From NCBI RefSeq assembly GCF_020497125.1, contig NC_059084.1, positions 6,103,501 through 6,167,500 of the forward strand: 64,000 nt of DNA, given 5' to 3'. Both the position numbers and the translations under genes were made by a program. Under the pieces are notes generated by a model. That model saw only the letters and a list, made by a program, of their open reading frames with translations. It did not search any database and was not told where the DNA came from. This DNA comes from Mauremys mutica (lineage: Eukaryota; Chordata; Testudines; Geoemydidae). Of the stretch, positions 1 to 13,482 are shown one piece after another (position 1 is the first letter of the stretch; each line of letters begins with the position of its first letter).

Positions 1-539
1 AGGTGACCGAAGGCTGAGGCCGCCACCACCTGTCAGTTTAAGACAGGAGCTGCTGTGGGGAGCGGAGCAGTGACATTGCTAAGGGCTTCGTCTCCGAGGC
101 GGCATTTCCCCTGGGGTTAGTTTGCAGACCCAGTCATTCTTCCTCTTGACTTAGAGCCATACAACTTGCAACGCTGTCGAACTGCATCCCATCAGTGTAA
201 TATCGCTCGGTTAGAACCGCTGGAGGAATCTGCCAGCTAGTGATGCAGGATATTTCAGCTGGACCTTTGCCTCTGGGCAGCTGCCACCTTTCTGTGGACA
301 TGCCCCTACTGAACCAACACGGCAAGAAGCAGCAGAACAGAGGGGACAGCATCTATGGATTAGCTCTCCAAAGCCGCAGCCAAATGCATGTAAGGGGGAG
401 AGAGGAGATGAGGGGTGGGAGGGGAGTGGTAACGTTTGCTGTGGGCAGAAAGTCTGATTGGCGCCACTGATTATCTGACAGGGTGACGGTGCTGCCTGTG
501 CCCATCATTCTCCCATTGTGGCCCTGGCGCAAGGTTTCA

Positions 540-1330
540 TCTCCCAACCATGATCACGGCCGTACCTCACCCCTGCCCGATGGGGAATGAAAGGTCTGAA
601 GCTCCTGGAACGATCTCCTATGGTGTAACCCCTTGGGGTTTAGAGAGCATGACCCCCAAGGAGGGAGAGGGAGCAGTGAGAGGGGTGGCTCTGGAGTTGC
701 AGAGAGAAAGAAGGACTGCAGCCCGCAGGCCCTCACGAAGTGAAGCAGCAGAGAACCTGCCTGAAGCCTGGGAAGGGCAGGGCGGCTGATCGGGGACAGC
801 CCAGGACAGGAGCCAGGAGGAGCCCTGTGCCGGGGGGGAATCGCCCCAGAAGGACAGGCCGGAGATGGACCCAGGATCACGCCTGCCCAGAGCTGGGTGG
901 GGCTGTGAGTACTGGGGTTAGTGACTCTGCATTGGGAATAAGGAGGGAGGCTGTAGCTAGTTCAGTGGGGAGGGGGTCGCTCTGTGGCTTGGCAGAGAGC
1001 GGCAGAAGAGGGCACCGGAGGGGTTTGCTGGGGAAAGTTCACTGGCGCCGAAGACGACCAAGAGCCCCCAAGACTCACCACTGGACTGGAACTTTGCTCA
1101 GGACTCCTGAACTCTGCTCAGGACTCCTGAACTCTGTGTGCAGACGCATTGCTCGGTGTCTGCCCTTCCAGACTGTGCTCCCACTGGGCCTTGTCTTGGA
1201 TGCAGCCCTGTTTTACTGCTCCCCCTATATTTCCCCTTGTTGTTTTTCTCCTCTCATCCCTCTGTAAATAAATAAATATCTCCCTTTGTTATATCCATTG
1301 TACTTTTCCTCTGGGGGGTTTGGAACAGGT
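540..1330 (+). repeat. GC-rich probable dispersed repeat with open frame
   Basis: This is a purine-rich, GC-rich stretch unlike the AT-rich DNA to its right. It contains a 175-codon frame (740-1267) of low-complexity Arg/Gly composition with no recognisable domain, a perfect tandem 20-mer (1096-1115 and 1116-1135), and ends near a TAAATAAATAAAT run. It resembles untranslated or LTR-flanking parts of a retroelement, but no terminal repeats or protein matches were seen. I do not call a gene. Confidence 0.3.
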
Positions 1331-2729
1331 GCCCCTGGGGTGGAAGGGATTTTTTCCTGCTGCGTTCCTGCGCGCGCTCTCTCTTGGCCAGAGCTGCCTG
1401 CAGAGAAGACTCCATCTCGGCTACGAGGGCGCTAGAGTTACAATGGCAATTCAGATAAGCCTAGGGGAAAGGAAAGAGTATCCTCGCTCTGACACTAACC
1501 CATGCTCGCTTCAGCTATAATGAGACATCTCTGGTGAGGCTGATTGAGTGGAGTTTGTGGTCACAAAACCAAGAGGAAGGGAGACATTGAGAGAAAGAGA
1601 CAACTGCTCCCTGGACTGCTAGTCTGTGACTGAGTTGACAGGTCCATGCGTCTGAAACTACTATGACTGACAGGTTTCTGACCCCTAAGCTTCTGAACTG
1701 ATGCCTTCTTTAAGGTCCAGAAATTACTCTTTAAATCTGAGCACTAGGGAAAGCCTTAGGCAGGTAGCAGTGAATGTCTGTGAGAAGGGAATTGCCTGGA
1801 TCACTGGAATTCTGACAATCTCCCGTGCACACTGCAGCCCTGGTTGTAACTGGGGATGGGGAAGTGAGAAACATTCAAGTCCAGCTGAGCAAACAGGTCC
1901 CTGCAGAGCTAGAAGCAGCATTGGCGAAAGCCCATCCAACAGCCGGTGTGCATGCATGCATTCCTTGCTGATAGCTTGCTGATAGCTACCCTCCTCTGCT
2001 TCGCTGCAAGGCCTTTCAGTGACACAGCCAGGGACAGCACCGCACCACTGTGATCAGCAGGGGTGCTTGACAAAAATCCCTTGGCGTAAGAGAGCAGTAG
2101 ATGGATGGATATTGCCCAGGAAGGGTCCTTAACTTTGAAATCTGCTCCCCAGCTTAGTCTTCTGGAGCCTGGGAATTCTACAAACTCCCTCTGCAAAACC
2201 CCTACCAAAAGGGGCAGCAGAATTAGATGGATTTTTTTTTCTATTGGAGGAGGGAGTTTAGAGTCTGAATTTGAGCTGTGTGTGGCCTTGTGTGGGATTT
2301 CACTATTATTTTAGTGGATCTAATTCCTGTAAAACCTTCAGGGCTGCAGAGAGAAGTGCCCTGCAAATCAAAATAATACAAAAATGTAAGGCACCAGGCA
2401 TGGCCTTGTCAGCAGACAAGGTGGTGTGAAAGTGGGCACCTCCCCTTTCCAGGGAGGACAAAATCAGTACGTAATGTATGTTTGTGCTGTCATTTCAAGG
2501 GGTTCTGGGGATCTTCTGGCGCAGGACACTAAATCTTGCCAGTCACTCAGGGACTGTATTTATATGCAGAAGCTGATTCAAGGCCTCAGGAACTGGAATT
2601 AGTATGTAGGACACTGGTAAAGAGCTGCTCCCCCGTTGCTTTGACATGACTATCTAGAAACACAAAGCATTCCAGGAAATCAGCCTGCGTGGACAAGCCA
2701 AGGGACTGTGTGCAAACGATGCTCTAAAC
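1331..2729. other. no gene recognised
   Basis: Unique-looking AT/GC-mixed sequence, probably the first long intron of COL20A1. Short open frames on both strands have no splice-site context or family resemblance. Confidence 0.5.
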
Positions 2730-3040
2730 CAGGGGTCGGCAACCTGTCAGAAGTGCTGCGCCGAGTCTTCATTTATTCACTCTAATTTAAGGTTTCGCGT
2801 GCCAGTCATACATTTTAACGTTTTTAGAAGGTCTCTTTCTATAAGTCTATAATATATAACTAAACTAGTGTTGTATGTAAAGTAAATAAGGTTTTTAAAA
2901 TGTTTAAGAAGCTTCATTTAAAATTAAATTAAAATGCAGAGCCCCCCGGATGGGTGGCCAGGACCCGGGCAGTGTGAGTGCCACTGAAAAGCAGCTCGTG
3001 TGCCGCCTTTGGCACCCATGCCATAGGCTGCCTACGCCTG
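2730..3040 (+). mobile_element. hAT-type non-autonomous transposon with 8-bp target duplication
   Basis: The ends are CAGGGGTCGGCAACCTG on the left and a related inverted GGCTGCCTACGCCTG on the right. The same 8 bases, CTCTAAAC, lie directly on both sides (2722-2729 and 3041-3048). The interior is AT-rich and non-coding. 8-bp duplications and CAGNGG ends are diagnostic of hAT elements. Confidence 0.85.
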
Positions 3041-3568
3041 CTCTAAACCATCCCCTGGTGAAATGCACAGACTGTAAATGTGGACAGAAAGTAGGTCAGA
3101 AGTTCCCCCACCTGCAAGCACAAGATAAAACACAGATACCCCATGGAGCTTTGAAGACCCTGCTGAGAAAGCAGTACCCTTAAAGTACGAGATTCCCAGT
3201 GGTGCCTAAGGGAGTTAGGAGCTTAACTTTCCTGAGCTTTGAGTGGAAGTTGGTGCCTGTCTTCTTTAGGTTGCTTTGAAAATCCCAGCCAGAGATGCTG
3301 CTGCTTCAGCAGCCCTGGGAGGAGGTTGTGAAGGGCACAAGGAGGTTCTAGTATCACTAATGGATGAAGTGTATTCAGACCATCACAGAAAGCAGCAGCG
3401 GCCTCACCCCATTCGGCAGCGCAGGACGGCAGCGCTAACAGTGAGATTATTGACAGTCAAACCCACATCCTCCTGCCCCTAGATGTGTGCTAGCTGAAAG
3501 TTGGGCTCAGGCGGCTCCTGCAACCTGTATCCCTTGCAGAGTCAAATCCAGATCCCAGCAGGACGTAC

Positions 3569-3679
3569 CTGCCATGGGCTTCACTTGAACCTTATACCCA
3601 TTGGTGTTCCCTTCTGTTTCTTTCCATTTCATCTGTAGCCTGTCTTCCGAGAGGACGGTTAGTTTCAACCGGTTTGGCC
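3569..3679 (-). CDS. COL20A1: COL20A1 exon, first half of the N-terminal fibronectin type III domain
   Basis: The 111-nt exon lies between a strong acceptor (ttctgcttttcctccag) and donor GTACGT. It encodes GPNRLKLTV...EDRLQMKW...GYKVQVKPMAG, 37 codons with split ends. As I recall human collagen XX, the matching segment also has EDRLQMKW and VQVKPMAG, while collagen XIV has clearly different residues there, so COL20A1 is preferred. Collagen XX is a FACIT collagen: secreted extracellular matrix, with FN3 domains, a VWA domain, a thrombospondin-like domain and triple helices. Only the beginning of the gene lies here; it continues beyond base 1. I could not find the second FN3 half-exon in 1-3500, so that intron may be longer than 3.5 kb. 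Confidence 0.85.
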
Positions 3680-4517
3680 CTGGAGGAAAAGCAGAAACAT
3701 CACTTGTGTTAGGTCCAGAGGCACCTATGGCAAGCAGTCCACAGTCCACACATACTCGCCATCTGTCTGCTTTTCAGATGGATCCGTCAGTCCCCACGAT
3801 TTTGGAGGAGAAGGTTTTCCTTCCTCTCATCTAACGGAGAATCCGTCTGTTGTCATGGCTCAGACCAGCCATGGCTTTAAGGAGTTTACCATAACCAGCA
3901 ATTTACTGAGCAAGACACCTTCCATTCTTGGTTACTGATAAGCAGAGCAGCACAAGAGACAAGGAGGGCAAGGACAGTCGCATGGGCATCTGAGTACCTG
4001 CTAGATCATAAAGGCAATGGAGACCAAAGTGGATCCAGGGCTTTTGCGCCAGCTGGCCTGCAACACCATAGTGTAACATCTACACTTTGAGCAAGGAGCA
4101 TAGCCCCGCCCACCACCCTGGTTAATGGCCCTGAGCGTGCACCTAGCGTCTCGGGTGAGATTCTACTCAAGGCAGATAGCGCGATCAGAGCTAGCGTGGG
4201 TGTGTCTCCTCAAGCTGCGACTTACACCCCGGCTCAAGGTGCAGGCTTCTCTGTAGCATACCACCAAACATCCCGGAATTAGGACTGCATCAAACAGGAT
4301 GATATCAACAAGGCGAAAGGTATCAAATGACGCGCCCGTAAGACGTGAGCTGCCAAGGAGTACAACAATCCCAGAGATTCTATGTTTCGCAATTCTGCAG
4401 AGAGAGTTTCCCAGGCAGTTCCGAGGCCAGATGTTAAAAAATACACAACCTGATCAAGGGTAAGTAACAACCCTTGACAGGACTATAATTCTGAAGGCAG
4501 CAGGCTCCAGCTTGTAC

Positions 4518-4644
4518 CAGCCCCAAAACCTCCTGCTGCGGCAGGGAGGCAGCAAACAATCAGCAGATGCAGAGGAAAATTAACTGCAGGCAGGGAGAAA
4601 GAAGCAAGACTTATAATATGTTGGGCACATGCTAACAGTCTCAT
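4518..4644 (-). CDS. COL20A1: possible COL20A1 first coding exon (signal peptide)
   Basis: An open frame from ATG at 4644 gives 42 codons plus one base, ending in a hydrophobic run (LHLLIVCCLPAAAGG) that resembles a secretory signal with small residues at its end. It stops at CTG followed by GTACAA. The one leftover base is exactly what the 3679 exon needs, giving ...GFGA-GPNRLKL. Against it, the donor is weak, the segment before the hydrophobic core is long, and an LTR-like repeat starts right upstream at about 4681. A second in-frame ATG lies at 4665. Confidence 0.35.
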
Positions 4645-4680
4645 GATTGGGATGTGGGCAGTCATGCCTAGTGGTTGGAG

Positions 4681-5030
4681 CAGGAGTCAGGCCTACTGGT
4701 TAACAGGAGCGGAGCCCAGAGCCAGAGCCACTGGTCACAGCCAAAGTCAGAGGCCAAGAATCAGGGCCGAGAATTAGAACTAGGTTACCCGGAGTGAGGC
4801 CAGGCAGGGGTGGGGCTGGGTTCCAGATGGGAACAAGGAGGTGCGGGAGCTATTTCAGCCACAGACAAATGCTTTGAGCAGCCACTAAACTGCTGCTTGC
4901 TGCTACTGAGCTTAAGTGCTGGTCTGCTGACTCTTCCCACTAGCATAGCCAATCAGGCAGCCTATTACACGGCAGCCATGCTCGTTAAGTTGCCACAGCC
5001 TGACTCTGATGCAGGCCCTGATTCCTGACA
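4681..5030 (+). repeat. LTR-like dispersed repeat
   Basis: A run of variants of CAGAGCCAGAG/CAGGAGTCAGG is followed by a segment ending in GCAGGCCCTGATTCCTGACA. This layout is familiar from turtle LTR-type repeats. No target duplication was found, so the limits are approximate. Confidence 0.35.
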
Positions 5031-8000
5031 CCCATTCCCTTTAAATCTCCATTTCAGAGAGATTCCCTATCTTCCAACTAGATCCTTAAACTCGCGTTAC
5101 TCTTTTAAATGATGATGACTCTTAGCTGAAATATAGCTACAAAATATCTCTACTTGATTGGATGCAGGGTGTAAACCAGGATTGTCCCTCCACCTGAATA
5201 TCACAAACAAAGTAAAAGCAACCTTTTCAGTAAGTTTCCCTCGTTGCACTCATGAAATTCAACAAGGGAGTGTGTCCTCTGACTGCATTTTCAAAAACGT
5301 GCAGCAAAAATGTGGAAACAATTGCTCATTTCATTTGTAATCACCATGATTGCAAAGGCAAAGTGGTAACTAAGAATGCAAATGGCCAATTATGGTTATT
5401 TGCATACACGATTACCAGAGTTGCACATGCAATTGTTGTAACGTAATGCAAAAATTAGGAATGCAGTTGCAGGTGCACAGTTTAAAAGGCAGCATTTGCA
5501 CATGGAAAACTGGTAAGCGAATGCACAAATACTGAATTGTGCATAGAATTAGCAGTTGCAGTGACCATTCACTGTTTTGCAAATACATATACACATCTGC
5601 GTTTGTGAAATGTGCAAAGACAGAGAGACCCCCTAAAAAAATGTAGGCCCTAAAAGATAAAAGTCAACAATGAACAACATTATTGAGGAGCAAAACACAG
5701 CCTGGACAAATCATCAAAGTCGAGGAGTTTGACTATTCCTTGGAAACCATTAGGAACCCTTTTCCCTCCCCTACTTTGTGTTTAATGACAGCAAACTTAT
5801 AAACACACAGAGGTTCAATGTTCAGAACTGACCAACTGTGCTTGTAGGGAAAAACCTCCCATTGAATGGCACTATCCTGAGTGCCCACTCGGATCGAAAA
5901 CGTCTTCCACTCAAATGCCTTCTGTCATCTTTTACTGGGTAGTCACAACCCAAAACACAAAGCAGCAGCTAGCAATGGTTTAGGCAATGAGGGCCTACTT
6001 GTTTCAGCCCAACATCTGCACCTTAACCTTTTGATCCAGGCATTTCCCGAAAACATCTCAACTAGCAGACAACTATTTTGGGAAAACAAGGCTCAGATTC
6101 ACATACCACCCAGGCAAAAACAAAATAGAGGAAATTAAAAAAGTCTTTGTTCCTTCCCCCGCACCCTGTCTTTTAAAGAGCAGGGGCAGAGAGTGTTGGA
6201 AGGACCAGACCCAGAGTCAAATCTAAACAGAAATGGGGAAAGAGAATGGAACAATGATGGATTCATAGTGCGATGAAACAGGGAGCTGTCTTCTGATGGA
6301 CATGTGCCATCCAGCTTTTCAGCCCTAACTCTAGGATCCCAAAAGTTTAAAAGGCCAGAATGCCCGCAGATGAATATGAGAAGGACAAGACTCTCTATAG
6401 AGCTGTTATATCCTGGATGCAAATGAGTTCCAGCTCCCTGAAAGCCCCACTGTCTGTCTGCCTTGGGTTCTACATGCACTCTTTGATATTGTAACCCTGC
6501 TCTCCAAATGACGTGGAGTTATAGCCAGGCTCTAAATGGAAGCCTTGGAGGATTGTCAGGTACACAGCATGGATATATGTTCTTTCAAATCCAGACAGAC
6601 TGCCGCCTTCCAAGACACCCAAGAACTAACCACGTACCCAGAAGGTTCTGAACACATGGACCTGCTGCTGAAAGGGGCCAGGTGCAAAGAGGCTACCCAG
6701 GAGACCTTCATGCTCCCTGCATGTCACAGAGCACAGTTCACGGCAGTCTCCCACAGCCTTGTGGAGAGGGGACAGGAGGACAGGTTCAAGAGTGGGATGC
6801 CACTACTTAGATCCAGTGGTCTAATCCCACTGTCACCTAAATCCCTAGAAGGTGACTTCATAACAGAGCATTGTGGGTATCAGAGCTGGCTCTAGGCACA
6901 AGCAGACTAAGCAATTGCTTAGGGCTCCGAGCAGCTCAAGGGGGCAACCTATTAATTATGAGTATGTGTTGTGTGGGGACCCCTCAAAATATTTCTGCTT
7001 AGACCCGGCAATGGACTAGCATTGGCCCTGGTGGGTGTGTCTATTCTACAGCTGGAAGTGAGCCTCCCCGCCCAGGTAACCAGACTCATGCTCACAGGGC
7101 TCGACCTAGCTTGCTACAAACAGCACAGGGGACATCACGATGTGAGCTGCAGCTCAGGATCTCAAGCCCACCTGACCCCCTGGGCTTGAGAGCCAAGGCT
7201 GCGGCCCAAGCCACAACATCCACCCCAATAGTGTAGTTACAGGTAAACGCCCGTCACGTCTCACTTGGGGAATACAGCGTTTACTCACCCCTGCTCTCCC
7301 GTGATAAGCAAATGCTGGCGGCGTGTGATCACTCGGCGTGTGAAAACAAGCACCACAAACGCATTTTCACGCCACTTCTGCTTTTCACCCCCGATGCCAT
7401 TCTAGCTGAAACCCAATTCAAACTAAGGGCACCTCTCCACCTGAGTGTCCACCCTGCCGCTGCCCTGCGTGGAACACCAAAAGAGTTAATGTACTCACTC
7501 CTTTTTAACATGGCACCACTGGTCTAACACAGCTATTTTTAGCATGAGCCCTGTAACACAGATCTATCCACATGGGCTGGGAGGCTTGCCCCCAGCTGCA
7601 AGGTAGACCTAGCCTGTGTCATTTTCCTACATGCAACTTGTTTACTCTGGCAATTATGCAGGGACCAGAACTTGGACTGTAGGTAACACCAGTGTAATCC
7701 ACCAGCTGTTATGTAAGTTTCACTATAAATGAGGGCAGAGGTGACCTGACCAATGCTATGTTAGGTGTGATCTGTCTAAGGCTGCCCTGTATTGATCTGA
7801 CACAAAGAAAGAAGGAAAACCAGAACTGAACTGGGGCACTGAATATCGATGCAGGATTCCATAGGCTTAGCAGGTCTTTCTAGGAGTTGGGTTTATGTCT
7901 CCCAGTCACTGATAAGAGCTACTAGAATATCACACTCATTGCCTTGAACATCAGCCTCCCTAAACCTTTATTGCTTATGTCCAGGAGCATAAATATTAAT

Positions 8001-11000
8001 AGAGTCAGTCAGAGACGACAGGGACGTTTGACCAAAATAAAGATGAAGGCAATCAAGCTAACTCATGACCTCTCTTCTGACTCTTTAGATAGGTCTGTCC
8101 AGCATGCTTCCATTTGATCCGCTATACAGCTATGATCCCAGTCCTCAACTTAAATCTTCTGTTATGTTGGATAACATTGCCTGTTTTCTCTGAGGTATAT
8201 TTACTCTTAGTTTGCCCTGGACTCCTATTTGGTGGAAAATTGGTTTCATCTTTCTCTCTCTGTGTTTTCTTCTTCAAAACTGTTCAATTTACAAATAAAA
8301 ATAAAGAAGAGGATTTGCATAACCACCAGGCCTGCAAACCCAGCCTCAGCTGCTAAAAGTCAACGTAAGCTTTTCCCTGCTCATTCCTCAATCCCAAGTA
8401 ATAATTATGCTACAGGAACTTCATGAGCCATTCTACAGAATAGAATTCTCTCTCTCCGGGAGCTGGATTGGCTCTCCAGTGCTACCAGCAGAAGCGATTA
8501 TTTTCATCAGCAAAGGAAGTGGATCCGTAATTTTTTAAAACCACTTTTCTGGCCATAACTGCACTTTAAAACTCCCCCGTCACCACATGAATCACCTTCC
8601 TCCAGTTACCCGCCTGATCATCTACCCAGCACTACAGCAATGTCAGCCCAGAGAATTAAGGAAGCACTACCGCCAGCCAACCAGGTGGCATGGAGATCCA
8701 CGTTAGGAGCACGTGTGCTCTGTGCGTAGTTATCCCAGTTGTGTTCAGACTTGTTCCGCTAACCTTTCTTGTGATGCTGCGACAGCTCAGGCCTTAACAA
8801 CCCAATAGCGTTGAAAAGATGAAGGGTCCTTTATTAATGGCTGCATCTTGGGAACCAGCCTGACTCTGAAGTGGGACACCTGGGTACATCACTTGAATCC
8901 ATCTGGCACTCAGGTGCCTTCAGACAATGCAGACCCTTAGCCATTTAGTGCCTGTCCCCGGAAGGCAGGAGATGCTGGGATTGCATAGCCAGAGGCGGTG
9001 CAAGGTCGAAGATGCAAAATCATAATAAGTCTCTGTGTGGGAGCCTTTGTTAAGTGCTTATATAAGGGACTTACTGGACTATATTTAGGAACTGAAGCAT
9101 CTCTCCCTCTCTCCCTGGCACGGAGAGATGTGAGATGCCACAAAGCAAGACACCTCCTTGACATTGTTTGTAATGCTGACCTTAGTTTGCAGGAAACCAG
9201 GGGGAGCTCTGGGAATCAGACACTCACTTATGGATAAAGAGCAATTTAGCTGGCATGGAAATGACAGGATTCTGCACTGACGAGGAAACCTTGCAAACTG
9301 CCAGTGTAATTTGGACGCAGTCAGCGTTTTGGCTGCTGACAGCTTATACCAGTTTTAGTCCTATTCTGAAAACAAAACCAAAGTCCTGCAGGGGGTTAGG
9401 ACAGGGTTACCTTCTCCAGTGTGAACAGACAAAGAACATTCCCTTTCAACCCTGCCCATCACTGTGTCTGCCTTTCAGATGTGGGGCCTCTCATATCAAA
9501 TGATGTCTTTCTGGGGCTACATTTTCAGATTCTGGGTCGGTACTTCCAGGTATCCAAAACAGAAATGGCTTGAATTGGATTTGACCCCGGTTCCAAATTC
9601 CATCATTTGGGTCTCTCTGTATAAAGGATCAAAACTGAACACCAGATTGAAACCCTTCCCAACACACACACACACACAGATCAGGTGCAGTGTTCCAAAG
9701 TTATCGGGTTACAAACAAACCAAGAAATGTGATGAAGCTGACCAACTAGATCTGTTAGCTTAGCTCAGGTGACAGCCACTCCCGTAATTATTGTATCCAA
9801 TGCCTATTTTAAAAGTGATCAGAGAGCCCCGCTTACCTTGACCATTCGCGTGTCCTATGACATGACTTGCCAAGGTGATGCAGGCAAACAAGAAGGACCT
9901 GTGACTCAGCATGACGTCCTGGTCCTATATGGAGAGGAAAAGGCACTTTATGTCTAACCACATAACAAACAAAACCGCACTTACTGCATGGACTAATTTG
10001 GCTCCCTTGTTGATAAACAGGCAGAAGAGTGAATGCTCCCCTCTCACGCCTAGCAGTGGTCACCCTAAGACTGGACTGAGGGGTTCACTGACGGGCAATG
10101 TAATGACGTTTACACTGATGCCATCTACGATGAGCCATTCAGCCTCCAGGACCATCACTATTTTCAACACAGCTAACAGAGCAGACGCTGGCCCTGTGTT
10201 TCTTTACATCTTCTTGATTTAAACAACATTTTTTTTATCTTTGCTCAGCACTGTGAAGCCCACACAGGTGTGGAAAAGCAGTTCTAGTCTGCTGCAGTGT
10301 AAGTATCATCAGCAAAATTGGCAATTTTGAATTCAGAATTGCCTGGGTTTTTGAAAATAAAAAAATATATATTTTTTCCCAATCATCACAGCAAAAGTCA
10401 AAACACAGCTACATCAGAATAACCCAGCACCTCTCTCGGGTTTCTGGAATACATATAAGGGGAGGGAAAGTCCACACTTAATGCCCACAAGAGAAGCATT
10501 ATTCAATGAACACTCTTCAAAGCACAGACTGTTTGACATTGCGATTGTTGTGAGGATGGAGCAGAAGGGACGCAGCTTTATAATCACACACCTGATTGCG
10601 CTTGTAGCGCCAGCAGTCCAGAGATGAAGGCCAAGTTAATTCTTGGCCTAACTTCACTGATGTTACACCAGGGACACATATGGATAGTTTTTTGTTTTGA
10701 CTTGTCTCCTGAGCAGGGTTGAAAAGAGGAGGAATATTTGGATTCAAAGTTGAAGGTGTTGCCTGGTTCAAGGCATGTTCAAACCCTAAACTCAAAGCAA
10801 AACTCTGGGAATGGGATTGAGAACCTTGTACAACTAAAACATTGACAGCGACAAAATTCAGATCCACATCCAGGTCTGCATGGACCCAGGGCTTCAATCC
10901 TACACCATTCGTCATGCAGACAGACCTGCAGTGCAAACTCCTGCGCCCGTACGGTGGCTTAGGAGCCAAAACCCAGTCAGTGGGAGTCTTTCCCTACTGT

Positions 11001-12359
11001 TGGCAGATCCTTGAGTGCTTTACGGTTCGTAGTTCAGAGATGCCTGCTCCACAAACTCAAGACCTGGGATCGGCTCTGGGTGCTGCCTGCCTCTGCCGCT
11101 GCTGAATGAGCAATTATCGTGCTTTGGGGGCTTAGGAAACCAGCAATGCAAAAAGCCAGAAGTTGCTATAAAAGCAGCGTATAGTTTCACAAATGCTGAA
11201 TCCCTCTGCTGCTCCAGCCTCAGAACATCATGGGGAACCTGCACACCTGCTAACACTGATACACACAGACTATTCGCTCCCACTCGCCAGGGCTGCGTTG
11301 GGAAACTTCACTCAGCCCGTTTCGCCTGCATCAAAACACCAGCAGTATGGGAGAGGCTGGCTGCAGAGCGAAATGTATAGCGCTTGGTACCCAATTCCTA
11401 CACAGTGCAATCAGCCCTTTCTCCGCAACGCCTCCTGCTTCACAAGCTGGATGACAAAGGTAGAGCAAAGCAGCTCCTCCCGCAGGAGGCCATCAGTTTC
11501 AGTCATGTCACTGCAGGACTAACTCGGTGGGCAGTTTGCCTGCCTCCATCTGCCTTCCTGCACTGCCAGGCAATCTCATCCCGGCTCCTGCAGCTTTCCG
11601 AAGAATCAGTGCCTGACAGCAAGCGTCTCTTTACGTATCACTTTCTGCCCCGGTGCCAGCGAGGACTTTCCTTTGATTCCGCTCTTCTCCCACCCCACCC
11701 CCCAGAAGGTGTTTTGTGGGTTTTTAAAGCAATTCGTTTCCTCTCTCTCGCGCCAAAGCTCTCATTAGCTAGAAAGGCAACAGCGTGAGGCATGGCTGCC
11801 CAGGGAAGGCAGCAGGAGATCATGAGCTTGTCAGGTTCTCTGGGCAACACAAAGGAAAGGTGAAGTGCAATCAAAGGACAATTATAACCGTGCTTTAGGC
11901 CATATATTTGCACTGTCTAAGACCCTGATCCTTTGCTTTCCTTGTTCAATGGGAGTTAAGGGCACTCAGTACCTTGCAGGATAGGGCCTTCAAAATGTTA
12001 CAGGCCTCTGGGGGATAAAATCCAGATCTCATTACCAGTTAACCATTTTTAAACATTTTAAACCCCCCGTTTTATTCCTAAGAAATATTAAAGTAAAACC
12101 AATTGTCATTTACGTAGGTCCTATAGAAAAACAAACTTTTTGATTCTTGGGCTGTCTCAATGACACTGCTACTGGCTAAGCTGGAATAGCCACTGCAGCT
12201 CCTCTAGGCCAGCTGCACAAGAGTGGAGGCCACTAGACCTGCATAAACCCAGATCCATGGTCCCGCAGTGGCCTCCACTAAGCCTTTGGTGCTGGCTTCT
12301 GAGCCAGCTCCCAGCTGCAGTGCAGCCATATCCCGTAGGGCTGGTGCAGGGTGCCTTGC
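5031..12359. other. intergenic, no gene recognised
   Basis: Between the COL20A1 start and the DEPTOR-like 3' end. It holds a (CA)n run near 9662-9678 and, around 7090-7260 and 7540-7620, fragments resembling dispersed MITEs. Open frames are short, lack splice context and match no family I know. Confidence 0.5.
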
Positions 12360-12645
12360 AGTACCCCACACAGTTCCTATTCAGCCGGTAGAACCTGTTA
12401 AACTTTGCATCGAAACTTGTTTTGAAAAAGAAAATTAAAACCACCAACACACAAAGGCTTTTTGACAAAATTTCCAATTTTCCTCAATGTTTTGCAGAGC
12501 TTCAGGCAATGAACAATTATTGTTTTCAGTTTTTCAATGAAAACCTGAGAAAATCCACAAGATATTTAAGTGAAAATGATTTTTTTTTCCAGTTTCCCTC
12601 TCAGCTTTTCATGAAAAACAAAACACTTTTTTACCACCAGGTGTA
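12360..12645. repeat. AT-rich dispersed repeat with GAAAATTTTC-type palindromic runs
   Basis: Repeated runs of AAAATTT, TTTTC and GAAAA on both strands. Similar tracts occur near 18108, 22276, 26640, 37075, 39190, 47050 and 48580, so I treat them as one family. Several copies begin or end with AGAGCTGGT or its complement. Confidence 0.45.
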
Positions 12646-13370
12646 ACAGCAAGGGAGATCCGAACACTGGCCCTCCACACCACCAGTCAATTTCTCTCTG
12701 AAGGTATTACATTCATCTGGCTAAAATACAGGGCAAGGGGTGTGTGGTTTGTTTGTTTTATTTAAAAGAGCTGGGGAGATGCCAACTTTGGGCCTGCCAA
12801 TCTTGAGAGCGAGTCCTTAATTCACCTTGATAATGGTCTGACGTGTTGGGCAAACAGTTGTCAATCTGAACTCTAAACTGGACATCTGAAGTGAAAGGTC
12901 TGAGCCAAACCCCTAGATCCAAACCTGATGAATCCAAACCTGGATTTTCTGACTGGTCCCTTCCTTATAATGCCCTGAAGCTAGACAGCCCTGGAATTTG
13001 GGATAGGGGTTCAAACTATGGATCTGGGGTTCCTACTTCTGGCCCTTCTCTAACATCAGAGGAATTCATCTTCATGCAGAAAAGAGGGATTTTTCTCTTA
13101 TGGAAACATTCGGTGGGTTATTTACCCAGTCCATTTCCACTGCTCTCATCAGGTAGTGACAAGCCCCTCTTCCATTGCCACAGTCATGAGACATAATGGC
13201 CTTGGCTCGTTGCTCGTTCACACAACATAAAGAGATTTGCAAGAACCTGAGGTATCCCTGGACAAACTGTTCCAACTATACACCAAGGGGGGAAATTCGA
13301 TGTGGTGTTCTAAAGAGCGGCTCTGAATCTACAGCAGTGTAAGTGAGCGTATTGTTTATGAACCAAGAGT

Positions 13371-13482
13371 CTGATTCTCCTCTCTGACTCTGGTGTGAAT
13401 CAGGACAGAGGACCCCACTCCAAAGCTCCCTGAGGTCGATGGAAGCACTCCCATCAACTTCAACAGGCTGGGAATCAGGTCC
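13371..13482. repeat. MITE-like repeat with CTGATTCTCC / GGGAATCAGG ends
   Basis: Both ends carry an approximate inverted repeat around an interior with 'catcaacttcaacagg'. This matches a common reptile hairpin repeat as I remember it. No clear target duplication. Confidence 0.4.

Noticed and set aside
740..1267. 175-codon open frame on plus as a gene
   Set aside because: Low-complexity Arg/Gly/Ser composition, no domain, no splice context, sits in a probable repeat.
3569..3679. Assignment of the FN3 exon to COL14A1
   Set aside because: COL14A1 is the known DEPTOR neighbour, but the residues (EDRLQMKW, VQVKPMAG) fit collagen XX as I recall it and not collagen XIV. The full gene would settle it.
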